Below, piece by piece: positions 11,601 through 21,753 of a DNA stretch of 64,000 nt. The notes under the pieces are model-generated. The model saw nothing but the letters and a program-made list of their open reading frames with translations. It did not search any database and was not told where the DNA came from. The first letter of the stretch is position 1; the number at the start of each line of letters is the position of its first letter. This DNA comes from Steromphala cineraria (lineage: Eukaryota > Mollusca > Gastropoda > Trochida > Trochidae), in contig OU744732.1 in assembly GCA_916613615.1 (NCBI GenBank), positions 33,999,950 through 34,063,949 of the forward strand, read 5' to 3'. The translations under genes and the position numbers were made by a program.

Positions 11601-13686
11601 TATATCAACCATCTTATGATTGTATGACCAATAACAACCGTCTTATGATTATATGACCAATATCAACCGTCAATTGATCATATGACCACCATCAACCGTG
11701 TTATAGTTGTATTTCAAATATCAACAAGCAAATGATTGTGTGACCTATCAACTGTCTTTTGATCGTATGACCAATATCAACCATCTTAATGTTTTATTTC
11801 CAATATCAACCATCCAATGATTGTATTACTAATATCAACCGTCCATTAATTTTATTATCAATACAAACTGCCAAATGATTGAATTTTTGTTCCAAATCCA
11901 GGCCTTTTAATAACGAATTTCAACTGTATAAGACAAACAAAATAATTTAAAGTTGTCAAACTTTAATATTCTCTATTGTTTAATTTTATAAGTAAAAGAT
12001 GTGTCGGTCACTTAACATCGAAAATTACTAGAGGGACAGAATTTATAAAACATATGAATTAGGCATTTAGCAGCAGTTTAAGAAACGTGTTAATATCTGA
12101 CTTAAGAATAGCAAAGTTTGGAAGGTTGGCAGCCTATTCTGTTTAAATTCCAACAAAATATCATTGAAGATGAAGGTTATTTTCTCTATCAGGAAAACCA
12201 ATGGGTATCATTTTTAGTTAATTTCGATTTGTCCCTCTCAATGTCGTACATATTCGCGATCCTAAAATACATGAGGAAGTATATACAATTTTAACTTTTA
12301 AGCTTTTGTTGTTACTGCATACGATTTCAAATATTTTATACATTCCCTTTGACAGGTTTTATCGTGGACTACGTGAAGGTAAGATCTTTTCTATGTCTGA
12401 ACATCTTGTCAGAGGCCAGAGTGGGGATTATGTAGGAGTACAGGATCCGATTGTAAACGATCGTCAGGCAAACGTAAGCATATGAGACAGTAGTAAAGAT
12501 GCAGAGAAACCCGGTCTTGAGTGATTCAAAACTTATTTACTGTCCTAAGACAATCAAAATTTGGAAACCAGTTATTTCCTACTTGAAGAAAGCAATTTCA
12601 TTGTTTTGTACAAATGTTTATCTTATATTTACATCATTAATGGTATTTATATGATTTCAGCATGAGCAAATGGCATCCCCCCATTACATCGAGACGTTCG
12701 GTTCAAAAAAAGGCGAAACAACGGCACAAGTAATAAAGGAACGGAGTCATAGGCTTCAAGAAGCATGCCGCAAAATAAGCCATTTAAGAAGAAATAATAA
12801 AGACGGCGTCGAATTGATGAACGGAAACGTCTACATGTGTACTGCTAACAAAATTGGATCAATGTTCTTTCAAGCATTCTTTAGAAAGTATAAATCTCTG
12901 AAAGGGTCGCCCGAGAAATCGAGGAAACACAACACTGCATTTGTGCGCGACCCCTACTCACGTCTCTATTCAGCCTATGTCGACAAGTTGTTTTCTCCAA
13001 ATCCTTTGTTCTGGAAATCATTTGGACGAAAAATCGTCAGCAAACGTCCTAACCACAGGAACGTCAAATGTGGTAGTGACGTTAGTTTTTCTGAGCTTGT
13101 TGACGAACTCATATACCGTTATGATAATGATATGTTTATCGACTCGCATTTTCAACTTTTACATGGCTATTGTCATTTTTGTGAGATTCATTACGACTTT
13201 ATTGGGAAAATGGAAACGTTTGTTCGGGATGTTGCCTACCTCAGTGACGTTGTTTTAGCCATTAAAAATAAAGGTTTTAAACAATTTTTAAACCAGAGCC
13301 TTTTTGGGGGTGCTGAGAAAATGATGGGGAATAACGCGAGGAATGTTTTCGGAGGTAGACTGAAGGGTATTTTAGAATGTAATGTAACATTAATCAAAGC
13401 ACTTCAACTAACATGGAAGAGATGGCAAATGCGTGGATTCATTGAGCCGCAGTTTTCCTTTCCGGAGAGATCAACTTCAAGTTTTCCGGAGTTCATTTCA
13501 AAGTCCTTGGAACTACACAGAGCGTCAAATAAAACAGCTTTAGCGGCTTCAAAACGTTCGTTTCTTACAGAAACATACAGCACTCTTTCCAAATACCAGA
13601 AACTGAAACTGATGGAAATGTTCAAACCACAGTTCGACATGTTTGGTTACGATCCAAAACCTGACTTCGTGTTTGGAAATCAATGA
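8477..13686 (+). CDS. Golgi-type carbohydrate sulfotransferase, 3 exons (gene-level entry)
   Basis: Exons 8477-8555, 12356-12378 and 12661-13686 join in frame to about 375 codons ending at TGA. Residues about 8-25 form one hydrophobic segment (FQVVLAAGTLVLLLFALQTG), the signal anchor of a type II Golgi membrane protein. The lumenal part has the Sulfotransfer_2 hallmarks: a 5'-phosphosulfate loop-like site (NKIGSMFF, near residue 97), a 3'-phosphate-binding motif (FVRDPYSRLYSAY, about 128-140) and HYDFIGKMETF. Proteins of this family move sulfate from PAPS to sugar chains of glycoproteins or proteoglycans. Acceptor specificity cannot be read from sequence. Length fits the CHST8-14-type family. 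The gene looks intact, although intron 1 holds a LINE and a satellite array. Confidence 0.88.
8593..9688 (-). mobile_element. 5'-truncated LINE inserted in sulfotransferase intron 1
   Basis: A 15-bp target duplication, TTCATAGGTCCTTTA, lies at 8593-8607 and 9674-9688. The element between (8608-9673) is on the minus strand, with its poly-A tail visible as a T run from 8608 to about 8639. It has no 5' part. This is the usual outcome of target-primed reverse transcription that stopped early. Confidence 0.9.
8809..9678 (-). pseudogene. LINE ORF2 C-terminal fragment (RT zinc-binding region)
   Basis: 289 open codons encode the region after the reverse transcriptase domain. The diagnostic part is RWMQIRLLHRILPVNTHL followed by a C-x2-C...H-x4-C knuckle (CTFC...HLFWNC), typical of the zf-RVT domain of L1/Tx1-like LINEs. 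Endonuclease and reverse transcriptase are absent, so it cannot move by itself. The first codons run into the target duplication and are not element-derived. It is related to the LINE at 52330-59445. Confidence 0.8.
9689..11890 (+). repeat. 196-bp tandem array in sulfotransferase intron 1
   Basis: Near-identical 196-bp units begin at 9917, 10113, 10309, 10505, 10701, 10897, 11092 and 11288 (each starts near GTGTTTTATTATTACG), with diverged units before (from 9689) and after (11480). From about 11540 the array decays into shorter units containing TATGACCAATATCAACCGTC. Each unit has a 60-70 codon frame, but the period is not a multiple of three and the frames are repeat artefacts. Neighbouring units are very similar, implying recent amplification or gene conversion. 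Confidence 0.92.
12356..12378 (+). CDS. Sulfotransferase exon 2 (23-nt microexon)
   Basis: Bounded by TTTGACAG and GTAAGA. With the last base of exon 1 it gives GFIVDYVK and returns to phase 0. It joins the membrane anchor to the stem region. Confidence 0.72.
12661..13686 (+). CDS. Sulfotransferase exon 3 (catalytic domain)
   Basis: Acceptor TATGATTTCAG at 12650-12660. The exon opens HEQMASPHYIETF and runs to TGA at 13684-13686. It carries all catalytic motifs of the Sulfotransfer_2 fold. The first ATG within it (12670) is not the likely start, because the upstream exons supply an anchor in frame. Confidence 0.92.
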   Translation, partial: HEQMASPHYIETFGSKKGETTAQVIKERSHRLQEACRKISHLRRNNKDGVELMNGNVYMCTANKIGSMFFQAFFRKYKSLKGSPEKSRKHNTAFVRDPYSRLYSAYVDKLFSPNPLFWKSFGRKIVSKRPNHRNVKCGSDVSFSELVDELIYRYDNDMFIDSHFQLLHGYCHFCEIHYDFIGKMETFVRDVAYLSDVVLAIKNKGFKQFLNQSLFGGAEKMMGNNARNVFGGRLKGILECNVTLIKALQLTWKRWQMRGFIEPQFSFPERSTSSFPEFISKSLELHRASNKTALAASKRSFLTETYSTLSKYQKLKLMEMFKPQFDMFGYDPKPDFVFGNQ

Positions 13687-13789
13687 TGGTTAATTGATTA
13701 TCTTTATATTCACTACGATGCAAAAATCAATGTTATTATTTATGTACAGCGGGGGAAATTTATACATTGTTTTGGTGTTATCATTAACT

Positions 13790-14115
13790 GCCATAGACGG
13801 TTGATATTGGTCATACAATAATTGGATGGTTGATATTGGTCATACCATGATATGACGGTTGCTATTGGTCAATAAATCATAAGAAAGTTGATATTTTATG
13901 CTCATGCAATCATTGAATTGTTGATATTCGGGGTCCAATCATTGAACTTAGTAGAACCATTAGGTTGTAATATAATCATTCATAGACGAAATCATAAAGC
14001 CTACTGTTACAGTTAATGGAGGTCAAAGAATGATTAGTCTTTTGATATTGGTCATAGAATCTTATTCGACATTTGAATGTTACCATAAGGCAGTTTCATA
14101 ACAATTGCGTTACAC
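13790..14115 (-). repeat. Inverted remnant of the intron-1 satellite
   Basis: Contains GGTTGATATTGGTCATA units and TGTTACCATAAGGCAG, which are the complement of motifs at 11390-11880 (TATGACCAATATCAACC, CTGCCTTATGGTAACA). The same satellite family therefore flanks exons 2-3 in opposite orientations. Confidence 0.75.
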
Positions 14116-14499
14116 TGAATTTGAACCTTTATATATTTCATTACCATTGGGTTTCACAATACTATTGTTAGACTGAAGATGAAGCTTTATATAGTTCATT
14201 ACCAACGGGTTTCAATTTTATCATCAGGGTATAGTACTAGATAAAACATATATAAAACTTTAACATAACTGCACACGTTTGGGCTCATGGATTACAAATG
14301 TTTTATTCATTCAGATTTTGTTTTCATTCAAAACTATGACACAAGTATTAAGATCGATTGTTATAGAACTTTTAGATGGAGCTCTTTTTAATTGATTGGA
14401 TTTATAAACAGATGGATTCTCCTTATACAGTCTTAAATCATTGTAGCATTCACACATGAATATACTATTATATATTCTAATATATGTTTAATAGACTAT
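14116..14499. other. Non-coding stretch
   Basis: No gene or recognised repeat. Two near copies of CATTACCAHNGGGTTTCA occur near 14140 and 14200. Confidence 0.35.
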
Positions 14500-15180
14500 G
14501 ACTTGCTTTAGAAAAACATTAGTATCTTTGTCGCAACGTCGCAAACGGTGAATAAAGAAGTTTTATATCCATGACATTGCCCTTATCATTCTTCATCATC
14601 TCATTCTTCTAGAATGTCCATCAAAGACGTTAATAGTAGTAGTACCTGTCCGTGTAATGCACGAGGATACGTACCATAAATACTATCATCATAGTCAAAA
14701 CGTCGCATACAATGAACAAAGAAGTTGTCATCCATATACTCCTCAGCATTATTGTCATTCCAACTTCTAAAATGACTCTCAAAGAAATCATAGTCAATGC
14801 CTAGCAAATGTTCTTCATTAACCTTTAAAGAGCCATGATTTTTAAAACTTATTGATTATCATTGAAATGGACGCGGACAGTGAAGACAATGCCGATATAA
14901 ATCAAATGTTTTACATATTCACGGTAATTATATGATCAATCCTTGTTTTCAATGAAAATCTTATGATGGTCAATTATGTTCGTGGAACCCACATTTTCAC
15001 GATCAATTTTACCTGAATTAACCTTTCAAACATTATCAACCCGTAACTGTCATTTCAACTGCCTTGAATACGTTTTCAAAATTAAGTTTTAGTGATTTTA
15101 GCGCGTCATTGTCCTGTTTTTGATCATAAACACGATTTCTTCTTCAGGTTACTTTACAACGTCAGTTGGCTCTTAAATGC
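14500..15180 (-). repeat. Dispersed repeat family D, copy D2 (longest copy)
   Basis: Read on the minus strand it runs from the GGACAATGACG block to a coding-like segment. It includes a 68-codon frame (14601-14807, minus) with GIDYDFFESHFRSW, MDDNFFVHCMRRFDYDD and GTYPRALHGQVLLLL. Related coding-like blocks occur at 14500-14600, 41945-42050 and 48190-48310. I do not recognise the protein. The frame is open but short, and the family looks like scattered remnants of one gene or element. Confidence 0.55.
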
Positions 15181-15540
15181 TATTTCCCTGCAACAACCTA
15201 TCGAACAAATGACGCTATTGATAACTGTTGACACATGTGAACCCGACACTCACGGGGTGGCTCTTTAACTAAAAGTACACTCTCTATTATTACAAATCTT
15301 TGTTTATGAGTTAGCAATGTTAAATATGTTTTCGGCACAATAATTTGTTTCTTTTGCCTTTCTATACCATGAAGTGACCTGAATGTTACTTTCCATTGTC
15401 TGTATAAATCTATATCAGCCGAAAATCTAGATCTTTTAAAGATCTTAAAATGATTCATTAAAGAACAGAACATATCGGGAGTTAATATGTATAATCCCTG
15501 AAAATTTCAGTGAGTATGTATATTCCCTGATTCACTCAGT
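15181..15540. other. Non-coding stretch
   Basis: No gene recognised. The phrase GTGAGTATGTATATTCCCTG is repeated near 15511 and 15540, just before the microsatellite. Confidence 0.35.
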
Positions 15541-15554
15541 GAGTATGTATATTC

Positions 15555-15556
<2 letters not shown>

Positions 15557-15627
<71 letters not shown>

Positions 15628-15668
15628 ATGTATGTATGTATGTATGTATGTATGTATGTGTTTGTGTG
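15557..15668 (+). repeat. Compound microsatellite
   Basis: A (TG)n run from 15557 passes into (TGCG)n and then (TATG)n up to about 15658. Confidence 0.95.
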
Positions 15669-15969
15669 TGTACACACAAACTTCATGCTCCTAGCCTTTT
15701 ACAATCGGAGTAATTGATTACTTTTAATATTGTATATAACAGAATCGTGTTTGACTTCTCTTTTGTATACAGGTTAATCCTTACTGAGTGTAAACGATTC
15801 ATCTCTGACGGATAGCCGCAATGATCCCACAATGAACACACCAAATAGCTAGACGTTACAACAAAACTAAACAGCGGTAATGTCTAATCTTTTCTTATTA
15901 CATGTGCCTTAGAGGTTTGTGTTTAAATAGAATTTGAAATACGAGGGCTTTGAAGAAATAAGTAACATG

Positions 15970-16042
15970 TATGAAACATGTCAAACGACATCTTGTACCT
16001 TCTCAGGAATAAAATCTATCAGAAGGCCCTGGATAATGTTAC
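15970..16042 (+). repeat. 5' LTR remnant
   Basis: It matches the last part of the 3' LTR (TATGAAACATGTCAAACGAC to GATAATGTTACA). It lacks the first 93 bp and an internal stretch of about 22 bp after GGAATAAA. Confidence 0.82.
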
Positions 16043-16056
16043 ATGGTGTCAGATGG
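16043..16056 (+). promoter_or_regulatory. Primer binding site, tRNA-Leu-like
   Basis: TGGTGTCAGA directly follows the 5' LTR and is complementary to the 3' end of eukaryotic tRNA-Leu (...TCTGACACCA). The match beyond 10 nt is poor. Confidence 0.6.
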
Positions 16057-16155
16057 ACAATCGACCCACTGCTACTGTTGTAAGTGACTAGTCGACGATA
16101 ACTAACGTGTATAGACACAAAACAGACATTCGTTCTTCGTGACAGTGTAAACAAA

Positions 16156-17187
16156 ATGGCGGATGAAGTAGAAGAGGCACGACCACGTGAGAATCGTTAT
16201 TACGGCGGATTCATGGATAAGGGACCATCTATGAACTGGAATTGTGATGAAGGACTCTACAATCGTTACAAACTGTGGAAACAGAAATGTGATATCATTT
16301 TCACAGGACCATTAGCTGATATGGGCGAGGTCATGAAGTGCAAGCATTTACTTTATTGGTGCGGGGAACGAGGTCTTGAACTTTTTAACAGTTGGGGCTT
16401 ATCTGCAGCTGAGGAAAGAGTATTAGAGAACTATTGGGAAAACTTTGAAGCTTTTTGCAAACCACAATCTAACGAATTAATGTCTGCATGGCAATTACAT
16501 CACAGTAAACAGGGCTCATTGACACTTGAAGAGTTTGTAGCAAAACTGAGAAGTCTAGTTAGAGATGCAGGGTATCCAGCACTACATCATGACAGATTTA
16601 TCAGGGATTACTTAGTGTTTGGAATGAACTCTGAATCTGTGAGAAAAGAATGTCTCAAAGTTGGTAATACTCTAACACTTGCTAGGGCTAGAGAATTAGC
16701 TAAGGCAGACGAGTCTGCTACAAAGCAACTACAATTCATGGGTGAACGCGACGCTAGTGTAAATGCACTAGGGGCGAGAAGGAAATTTCAAAAGAAATCT
16801 ACACATTTTATACAGGGGAATCGAAAACAAGATGACATGTGTAAACGCTGCCAGACAGGTGCCCATGGATATGACAAATGCCCAGCAAAACAGGCAAAAT
16901 GCTTTGTGTGTAAAAGAATTGGACATTTTTCAAAAGCATGCCTCTCCAAAAAAGGTAAAGACGTGAAACAAAGAATACATGAACTTCACATTGAAGATGA
17001 TGAAGAATATGATGCACCAGATCAAGAAACCTTATTTCTGGGAACTGTCAAGGCAGAGAAATTAGGTCAAAAAGAAAAAGTATCAATCAATACAGTCTAC
17101 TCAAACAAAACAAAAAGAAATCAAGCTATCATCTGGAAAACAGGTCACACAAGAGAAAGTAGTGTGCAAGGTCGACTCAGGGGCTGA
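16156..17187 (+). CDS. Ty3-type gag polyprotein
   Basis: 343 codons starting at ATG in a favourable context (AAAATGG). The N-terminal two thirds is a capsid-like region (GDMGEV/LYWCGERG part, then LEEFVAKLRSLVRDAGY). It is followed near residues 229-265 by two canonical CX2CX4HX4C zinc knuckles (CKRC...H...C and CFVC...H...C), which bind RNA. The frame is uninterrupted and overlaps the protease frame by 26 nt with a different phase, so pol needs a frameshift or the junction is damaged. Confidence 0.85.
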   Translation: MADEVEEARPRENRYYGGFMDKGPSMNWNCDEGLYNRYKLWKQKCDIIFTGPLADMGEVMKCKHLLYWCGERGLELFNSWGLSAAEERVLENYWENFEAFCKPQSNELMSAWQLHHSKQGSLTLEEFVAKLRSLVRDAGYPALHHDRFIRDYLVFGMNSESVRKECLKVGNTLTLARARELAKADESATKQLQFMGERDASVNALGARRKFQKKSTHFIQGNRKQDDMCKRCQTGAHGYDKCPAKQAKCFVCKRIGHFSKACLSKKGKDVKQRIHELHIEDDEEYDAPDQETLFLGTVKAEKLGQKEKVSINTVYSNKTKRNQAIIWKTGHTRESSVQGRLRG

Positions 17188-17518
17188 AACAAATTTTCTA
17201 CCTGTAACAGTCTACAAACGCTTGTTTCCAGAAAATCACAAGTTAGGTAAACCTACAGTAAAACTTACTGCCTATGGGGTAATACCTATCACCAACTTGG
17301 GAGCTTGTGAAGTCTACGCTCAAGGACCACATCAATCAAGTCCAGTACGTATACATGTCGAAGTTGCAGACGCAAATGGACCGACAATTGTTGGAAATAT
17401 CACTTCACAGAAATTGAACCTTCTAACTTTGAACTTTCCTATCTGCGTAGAATCTGTCGAGACAAAGGATTCAAAGGAACATTGCAAGCAACAGAACAGA
17501 CAGAAAAGGAAACCGTGA
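17162..17518 (+). pseudogene. Ty3-type protease segment of pol
   Basis: An aspartic protease signature VDSGAETNFLP is followed by the flap-like region. It shifts frame near 17480-17518 where the reverse transcriptase frame begins, so pol is broken here by an indel. Confidence 0.78.
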
Positions 17519-18589
17519 AGTTGTACGACCTCAACAGAAAACAACTGCCATTGACAAAGGAGAAGATACTCCAAGAGTACAGCAATGTGTTTTCAGGAAT
17601 CGGACGATTTCCTGGTCAACCGTACCACATCCAGCTAGATCCAGAAATAAGACCTGTACAGCATCCACCAAGACAAGTACCAGTCCACCTGCAAACAGCT
17701 TACCAAGACCAGCTATCAAAGCTTACAGAAAGCGAAATACTGAAGAAAGTTGATGACGAATACACGCCATGGATAAATTCTGTGGTTATCACAACAAAGG
17801 TTGACGGTTCTCTACGCATATGTTTAGACCCGAGAGATTTGAACAAAGCGATTCAAAGAGCTCCGTATTATGTGAGAACTATTGATGACGTCATCCCCAA
17901 AGTGAGCGGATCCACACACTTCAGTATCCTCGACGCTAGAAGCGGTTTTTGGCAGGTGGAGCTCGACGAAGAGAGCAGCAAGCTGTGTACCTTCAGTACA
18001 CCCTGGGGAAAATATCGATGGACTCGTCTTCCCTTCGGACTGAGTTGCAGTGGAGATGTTTTCCAAGAGAAGATGGATTACATCTTTGGTGGAATGAATG
18101 GGTGTACAGGTATCGCTGATGATACGTTCATCAGCGGTAAGAATGAACAGTCAGGAACATGACAGGAACATTCTGGAAATATTGGACAAGGCAAGGGAGA
18201 ACAACGTCAAGTTCAACCCAGACAAGTTCCAATTCAAAGTTCAAGAAGCAAGCTTCTTTGGATACAAATGGACTCCAGACGGAGTAAAACCAAACATGGA
18301 CAAAGTGAAATCCATCACAGCTATGGATCCTCCGAAGAATCTGACGGAATTACAATCATTCATGGGAATGATAAACTACCTGAACAGATTCTCTCCAGCA
18401 ATAGCAGAGGCATCGGAACCACTCCGACACCTCATGAAGAAGACTGTACCGTTCGTATGGAGCCGAGAACAAGACATGGCGTTTGATGAACTCAAACGAA
18501 TCATCACTGAATCACCAGTCCTTGCCTTCTATGACCCAGAAAAGCCAAACGTCATCCAATCAGATGCAAGCTTAAAAGGACTCGGATGA
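17482..18589 (+). pseudogene. Ty3-type reverse transcriptase, frameshifted
   Basis: Frame 17482-18162 holds the early RT motifs (SVVITTKVDGSLRICLDPRD, LDARSGFWQVELDE, LPFGLS) and a catalytic box GIADDTFI with both aspartates. A single-base change of phase near 18140-18160 moves the connection domain to another frame (18098-18589, e.g. KVQEASFFGYKWTPDG and FMGMINYLNRF). Polymerase motifs are present but the protein cannot be made whole. Confidence 0.85.
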
Positions 18590-19060
18590 GTCCTTTTGCA
18601 AGAAGGAAAGCCAGTGTGTTACGCCAGTCGCTCGCTAAATCCTGCAGAACAAAACTACAGCAACATAGAACAGGAACTGCTTGCCGCATCCTGGTCTCTA
18701 GAGAGATTCCATCACTACATATATGGAAAACATTTTGTGGTCGAGACTGATCACAAACCTCTCGAAAGTATCTGGAAGAAGACCATATCGACTGCTTCTC
18801 CAAGACTACAGAGACTCTTACTACGCATGTCGAAATACGAATTGGAGATCTGCTACATTCAAGGCAAGATAAATGTGGTAGCTGACGCGTTGTCGCGAGT
18901 CGCCAAGATGGCAGATCCACCAAAAGAGACAGAACCAGCAATCAGTATAGATTGTATCACAGGAACTATACCAGCCACTCCTGCTAAGCTTGATGACATC
19001 AGAAGACTCACAAGCGAAGACATCACTCTGTGTCACCTGAAAGACCTCATCCACAGTTGA
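18500..19060 (+). pseudogene. Ty3-type RNase H with internal stop
   Basis: The RNase H signature (QSDASLKGLG) is cut by TGA at 18587-18589. The same frame continues at 18596 with CYASRSLN, EQELLAASW, VVETDHKPL and VADALSRV. A second TGA at 19058-19060 separates it from integrase. Both look like point mutations in a once continuous pol frame. Confidence 0.8.
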
Positions 19061-19105
19061 TGGCCACAATGGATCAAAGACTGCCCTGAAGATCTGAAAG
19101 AATAT

Positions 19106-20161
19106 TTGACCTACCAAGACAGCCTCAGTGTTGAAAATGGACTGATACTCAAGTCACACCGCCTGATCATACCGGACAAGATGCGAAGTCAGGTGTTAGA
19201 ACTTCTGCACCTGGGACACCTAGGTGTAGAGAAATGTCGGTACAAAGCCAAAGACTCAGTATTTTGGCCTGGCATCACCAAAGACATTCAGAACATGATC
19301 TCGAAATGTCAGACATGTGAAAAGCATTCGAGACAACAACAGAAGGAACCACTCCTTCAGCATTCACTCCCCAGCTATGCATGGCAGAAATTGGCGCCGG
19401 ATCTATTCGACTACAAAGGTGTCCAGTATCTACTCGTAGCGGATTACTACAGTAAGTTTCCTATCATCCGAAATCTTATGTCTACAACGTCCACTGCTGT
19501 AATCAACAACTTGAAGTCAATATGGGCTGAGAACGGAATCCCGAAAATCTTGATAACCGACAATGGGCCACAATATGCCAGTCAAGAATTCGCAAAATTC
19601 TTCAACTCGTGGAACGTGAGACACGTGACAAGTTCACCGACCTACCCCCAGAGCAATGGGTTCATCGAGAGAATGGTCCAAACTGTGAAGAACACCCTCA
19701 GAAAGGCTGAAGCATCCGGCGAGGATCCATACCTTGCACTAATGCAGTACAGGACAACCCCTGTAGACAAGGATCTACCAGCTCCAGCAAGACTGCTCAA
19801 CAAGCGTGAGTATAGGACGCTGTTACCTACCAACGGCCGCTTCCAGAGGGAGCAGACTGATGAAGACCCTGTTGACCATCTACGTCAACGTCAGGATGTC
19901 CAGCTGAAAAACTACAACAGAAAAGCGCTACCAGCAGAGCTGCCTGACCTACATGAAGGGCAGAATCGTCAGAGTCCACACGCTGCAGGGAACATGGGAA
20001 CCAGCCACGGTGAAGAAGAAGGTAGACGCTCCACGTTCTTATCTTGTCTCGACACAGAACGGGGCAGAACTGCGTCGCAACAGAATCCACCTGAAACCGA
20101 GCGGATCCGGAGATCCGAAACCTCAACTGACTCCTGTGCAGCAAATGAACACTCCAGTTAA
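19106..20161 (+). pseudogene. Ty3-type integrase
   Basis: It has the N-terminal HHCC zinc site (HLGHLG...CQTC) and the catalytic core with D in LLVADYYSKFP, D in LITDNGPQYAS and E in NGFIERMVQT. It loses frame near 19945. The C-terminal part (VRVHTLQGTW...RRNRIHLKP, a GPF-like DNA-binding module) lies in frame 19953-20300. Confidence 0.85.
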
Positions 20162-20508
20162 GACTATCACAAACAGCAACAGGCTATCTGGTGAAGAGAC
20201 TAACCTTAGGCCTGTGACACCCAGCCAGAACTGTGTTCCTGGTACCACGGTAACCAGATCTGGTCGTACTGTGAAACTGCCTAAGAGACTGGACATGTGA
20301 CCGCAGTACATGATGATCGGTATTATGAACTGTTAAAGTTTGTTTAAAGTTTAAAAGTTTCTAGTCAAAGTTCAGGGATTGAATATGGACTATAATTTTA
20401 CAAGTTTAATAGTTCTATTTTGCTTATGCAATTAACAAGGACAATTTTGAATTTCATTATAATTATAATGTTCTGTTCATATAAATAATGATTGTGTAAT
20501 CATCTTAA

Positions 20509-20517
20509 AGAGGGAGA
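20509..20517 (+). promoter_or_regulatory. Polypurine tract
   Basis: AGAGGGAGA directly before the 3' LTR, the expected plus-strand primer of reverse transcription. Confidence 0.7.
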
Positions 20518-20705
20518 TGTGATATTATTACACAGATATGTAATTGCCCTAACACCGGTGTACCGGAAGGACCGGTCTCCCACGACACCGCACGGCAGTT
20601 GTGTACATGATATGAAACATGTCAAACGACATCTTGTACCTTCTCAGGAATAAACAGTGAAAACACAAAAGTGTTATCTATCAGAAGGCCCTGGATAATG
20701 TTACA
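20518..20705 (+). repeat. 3' LTR, 188 bp
   Basis: Begins TGTGATATTATTACA and ends GGATAATGTTACA (TG...CA). It contains GGAATAAACA as a likely polyadenylation signal. It is longer than the 5' remnant. Confidence 0.85.
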
Positions 20706-20784
20706 ACATGTAACGGGGTCATAGATTATAAAATTAATAAGGGGACTCGAGAGGTAATGTGATATGGGGTTTCACGCCGCTCTC

Positions 20785-21181
20785 CAACCTGGTTCCCTGG
20801 CCTCATTCCGCGTGCGCTACAGTTAGGCCATGGTGCTGGCTGCGCGATGGCTGCGCGCATAGCAGTGTTTCAAAATGGCGGACACACTAAGAAATGTACA
20901 TAGATATATCTCGTTCTTGCTTTACAGCCACGACATAGTGACGACGAACAGCTGTCAAGAATCCAAATTAAATTAGAAATCGAAATTGCGTTACAAATAT
21001 TTTTGGGGGCAAAGGGGTTTTGCTAAACAGAATTTTGTTTGAAGCGAAGCGATAGCCCCACCCACTCAGGCCACTGATAAACAAAGACAATGGATGGATT
21101 CGAGTATGACAGTTTGAAAATTGAAGCAAATTGTGTTTCCTAACTGTAGCGCACGCGGAACGAGGCCAGGGAACCAGGTTG
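20785..21181. mobile_element. 397-bp TIR element (MITE-like)
   Basis: About 42 bp at each end are near-perfect inverted repeats: CAACCTGGTTCCCTGGCCTC inward to CTACAGTTAGG, mirrored at 21139-21181. No coding. A related single terminus lies at 49565-49598 (GTGCAACCTGGTTCCCGG). The sequence just left (20745-20784, ATATGGGGTTTCACGCCGCT) resembles part of the SINE at 62845-63161. No clear target duplication. Confidence 0.78.
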
Positions 21182-21344
21182 CACTTGAGTCGGCTTTATG
21201 TCAGTTTCCGTTTCGGTAATTTTGGTAAATTATCTCAATTTTGATGAATTTTGGTCCGATTTTCCCGAGGTTGGTCGCAAAATTTTGCATAAATACAAGG
21301 AAAACAGTAAAATTACTTTTAAAAATATTGAACTCTGATAATGG

Positions 21345-21472
21345 ATCCTTAAAATAATGTCTATTATATCTGCTTCGTTATGTTTAAATACATTGTCTTT
21401 AAATTGGAACCTAAAATTTTCTTTTCCTGACATCACCTTATATTCCGCCTAATTAAATGTTCTACTGCCCCT
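21345..21472 (-). mobile_element. TTAA MITE fragment (right end only)
   Basis: Keeps CTGACATCACCTTATATTCC and TTCTACTGCCCCT, followed by TTAA at 21473-21476. The rest of the family sequence is missing. Confidence 0.7.
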
Positions 21473-21753
21473 TTAACAGATTAATGTTATTTACAGCTTC
21501 ATACGTTAGTGTTTTTCTTTTCCTTACGTATTCAAGTGAAAATGTCGTGTTATTTTATTTGTAAAATATATTTTGACAGAAGGTAATTTATGTGCGCTTC
21601 TTCTATTCACGCTATGAAGCTTTTTAGAGTTACCTCCCTTACTGTAGTTCACACATGCTCGCAAGCATGGCGCAGACGTTTTGAAAAATGACGTGATTTA
21701 TTAATCATATTATAAGCACAAAAAGCATTGTACTTCCGAAATGGCAGACGAAC

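Larger units (their letters stand above)
15970..20705 (+). mobile_element. Ty3/Gypsy-type LTR retrotransposon, damaged
   Basis: The order is LTR remnant, primer site, gag, protease, reverse transcriptase, RNase H, integrase, purine tract, LTR. Order and motifs place it in Ty3/Gypsy; no envelope gene is seen. The reading frame shifts or stops at several places in pol, so the copy is not autonomous. ACATG follows the 3' LTR (20706-20710) and precedes the 5' remnant (15965-15969). The latter may belong to the LTR itself, so this target duplication is uncertain. Confidence 0.88.

Noticed and set aside
7929..11890. CRISPR array
   Set aside because: Repeats are contiguous without unique spacers, and the sequence is animal.
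12670..12672. Start of the sulfotransferase at the internal ATG
   Set aside because: Upstream exons join in frame and supply the signal anchor expected for the family.
12941..13258. 105-codon frame inside sulfotransferase exon 3
   Set aside because: Overlapping frame in the same strand without domain content. Shadow of the real gene.
17140..17190. Programmed frameshift between gag and protease
   Set aside because: The frames overlap, but no clear slippery heptamer with structure is visible, and other indels in pol show the copy is simply damaged.
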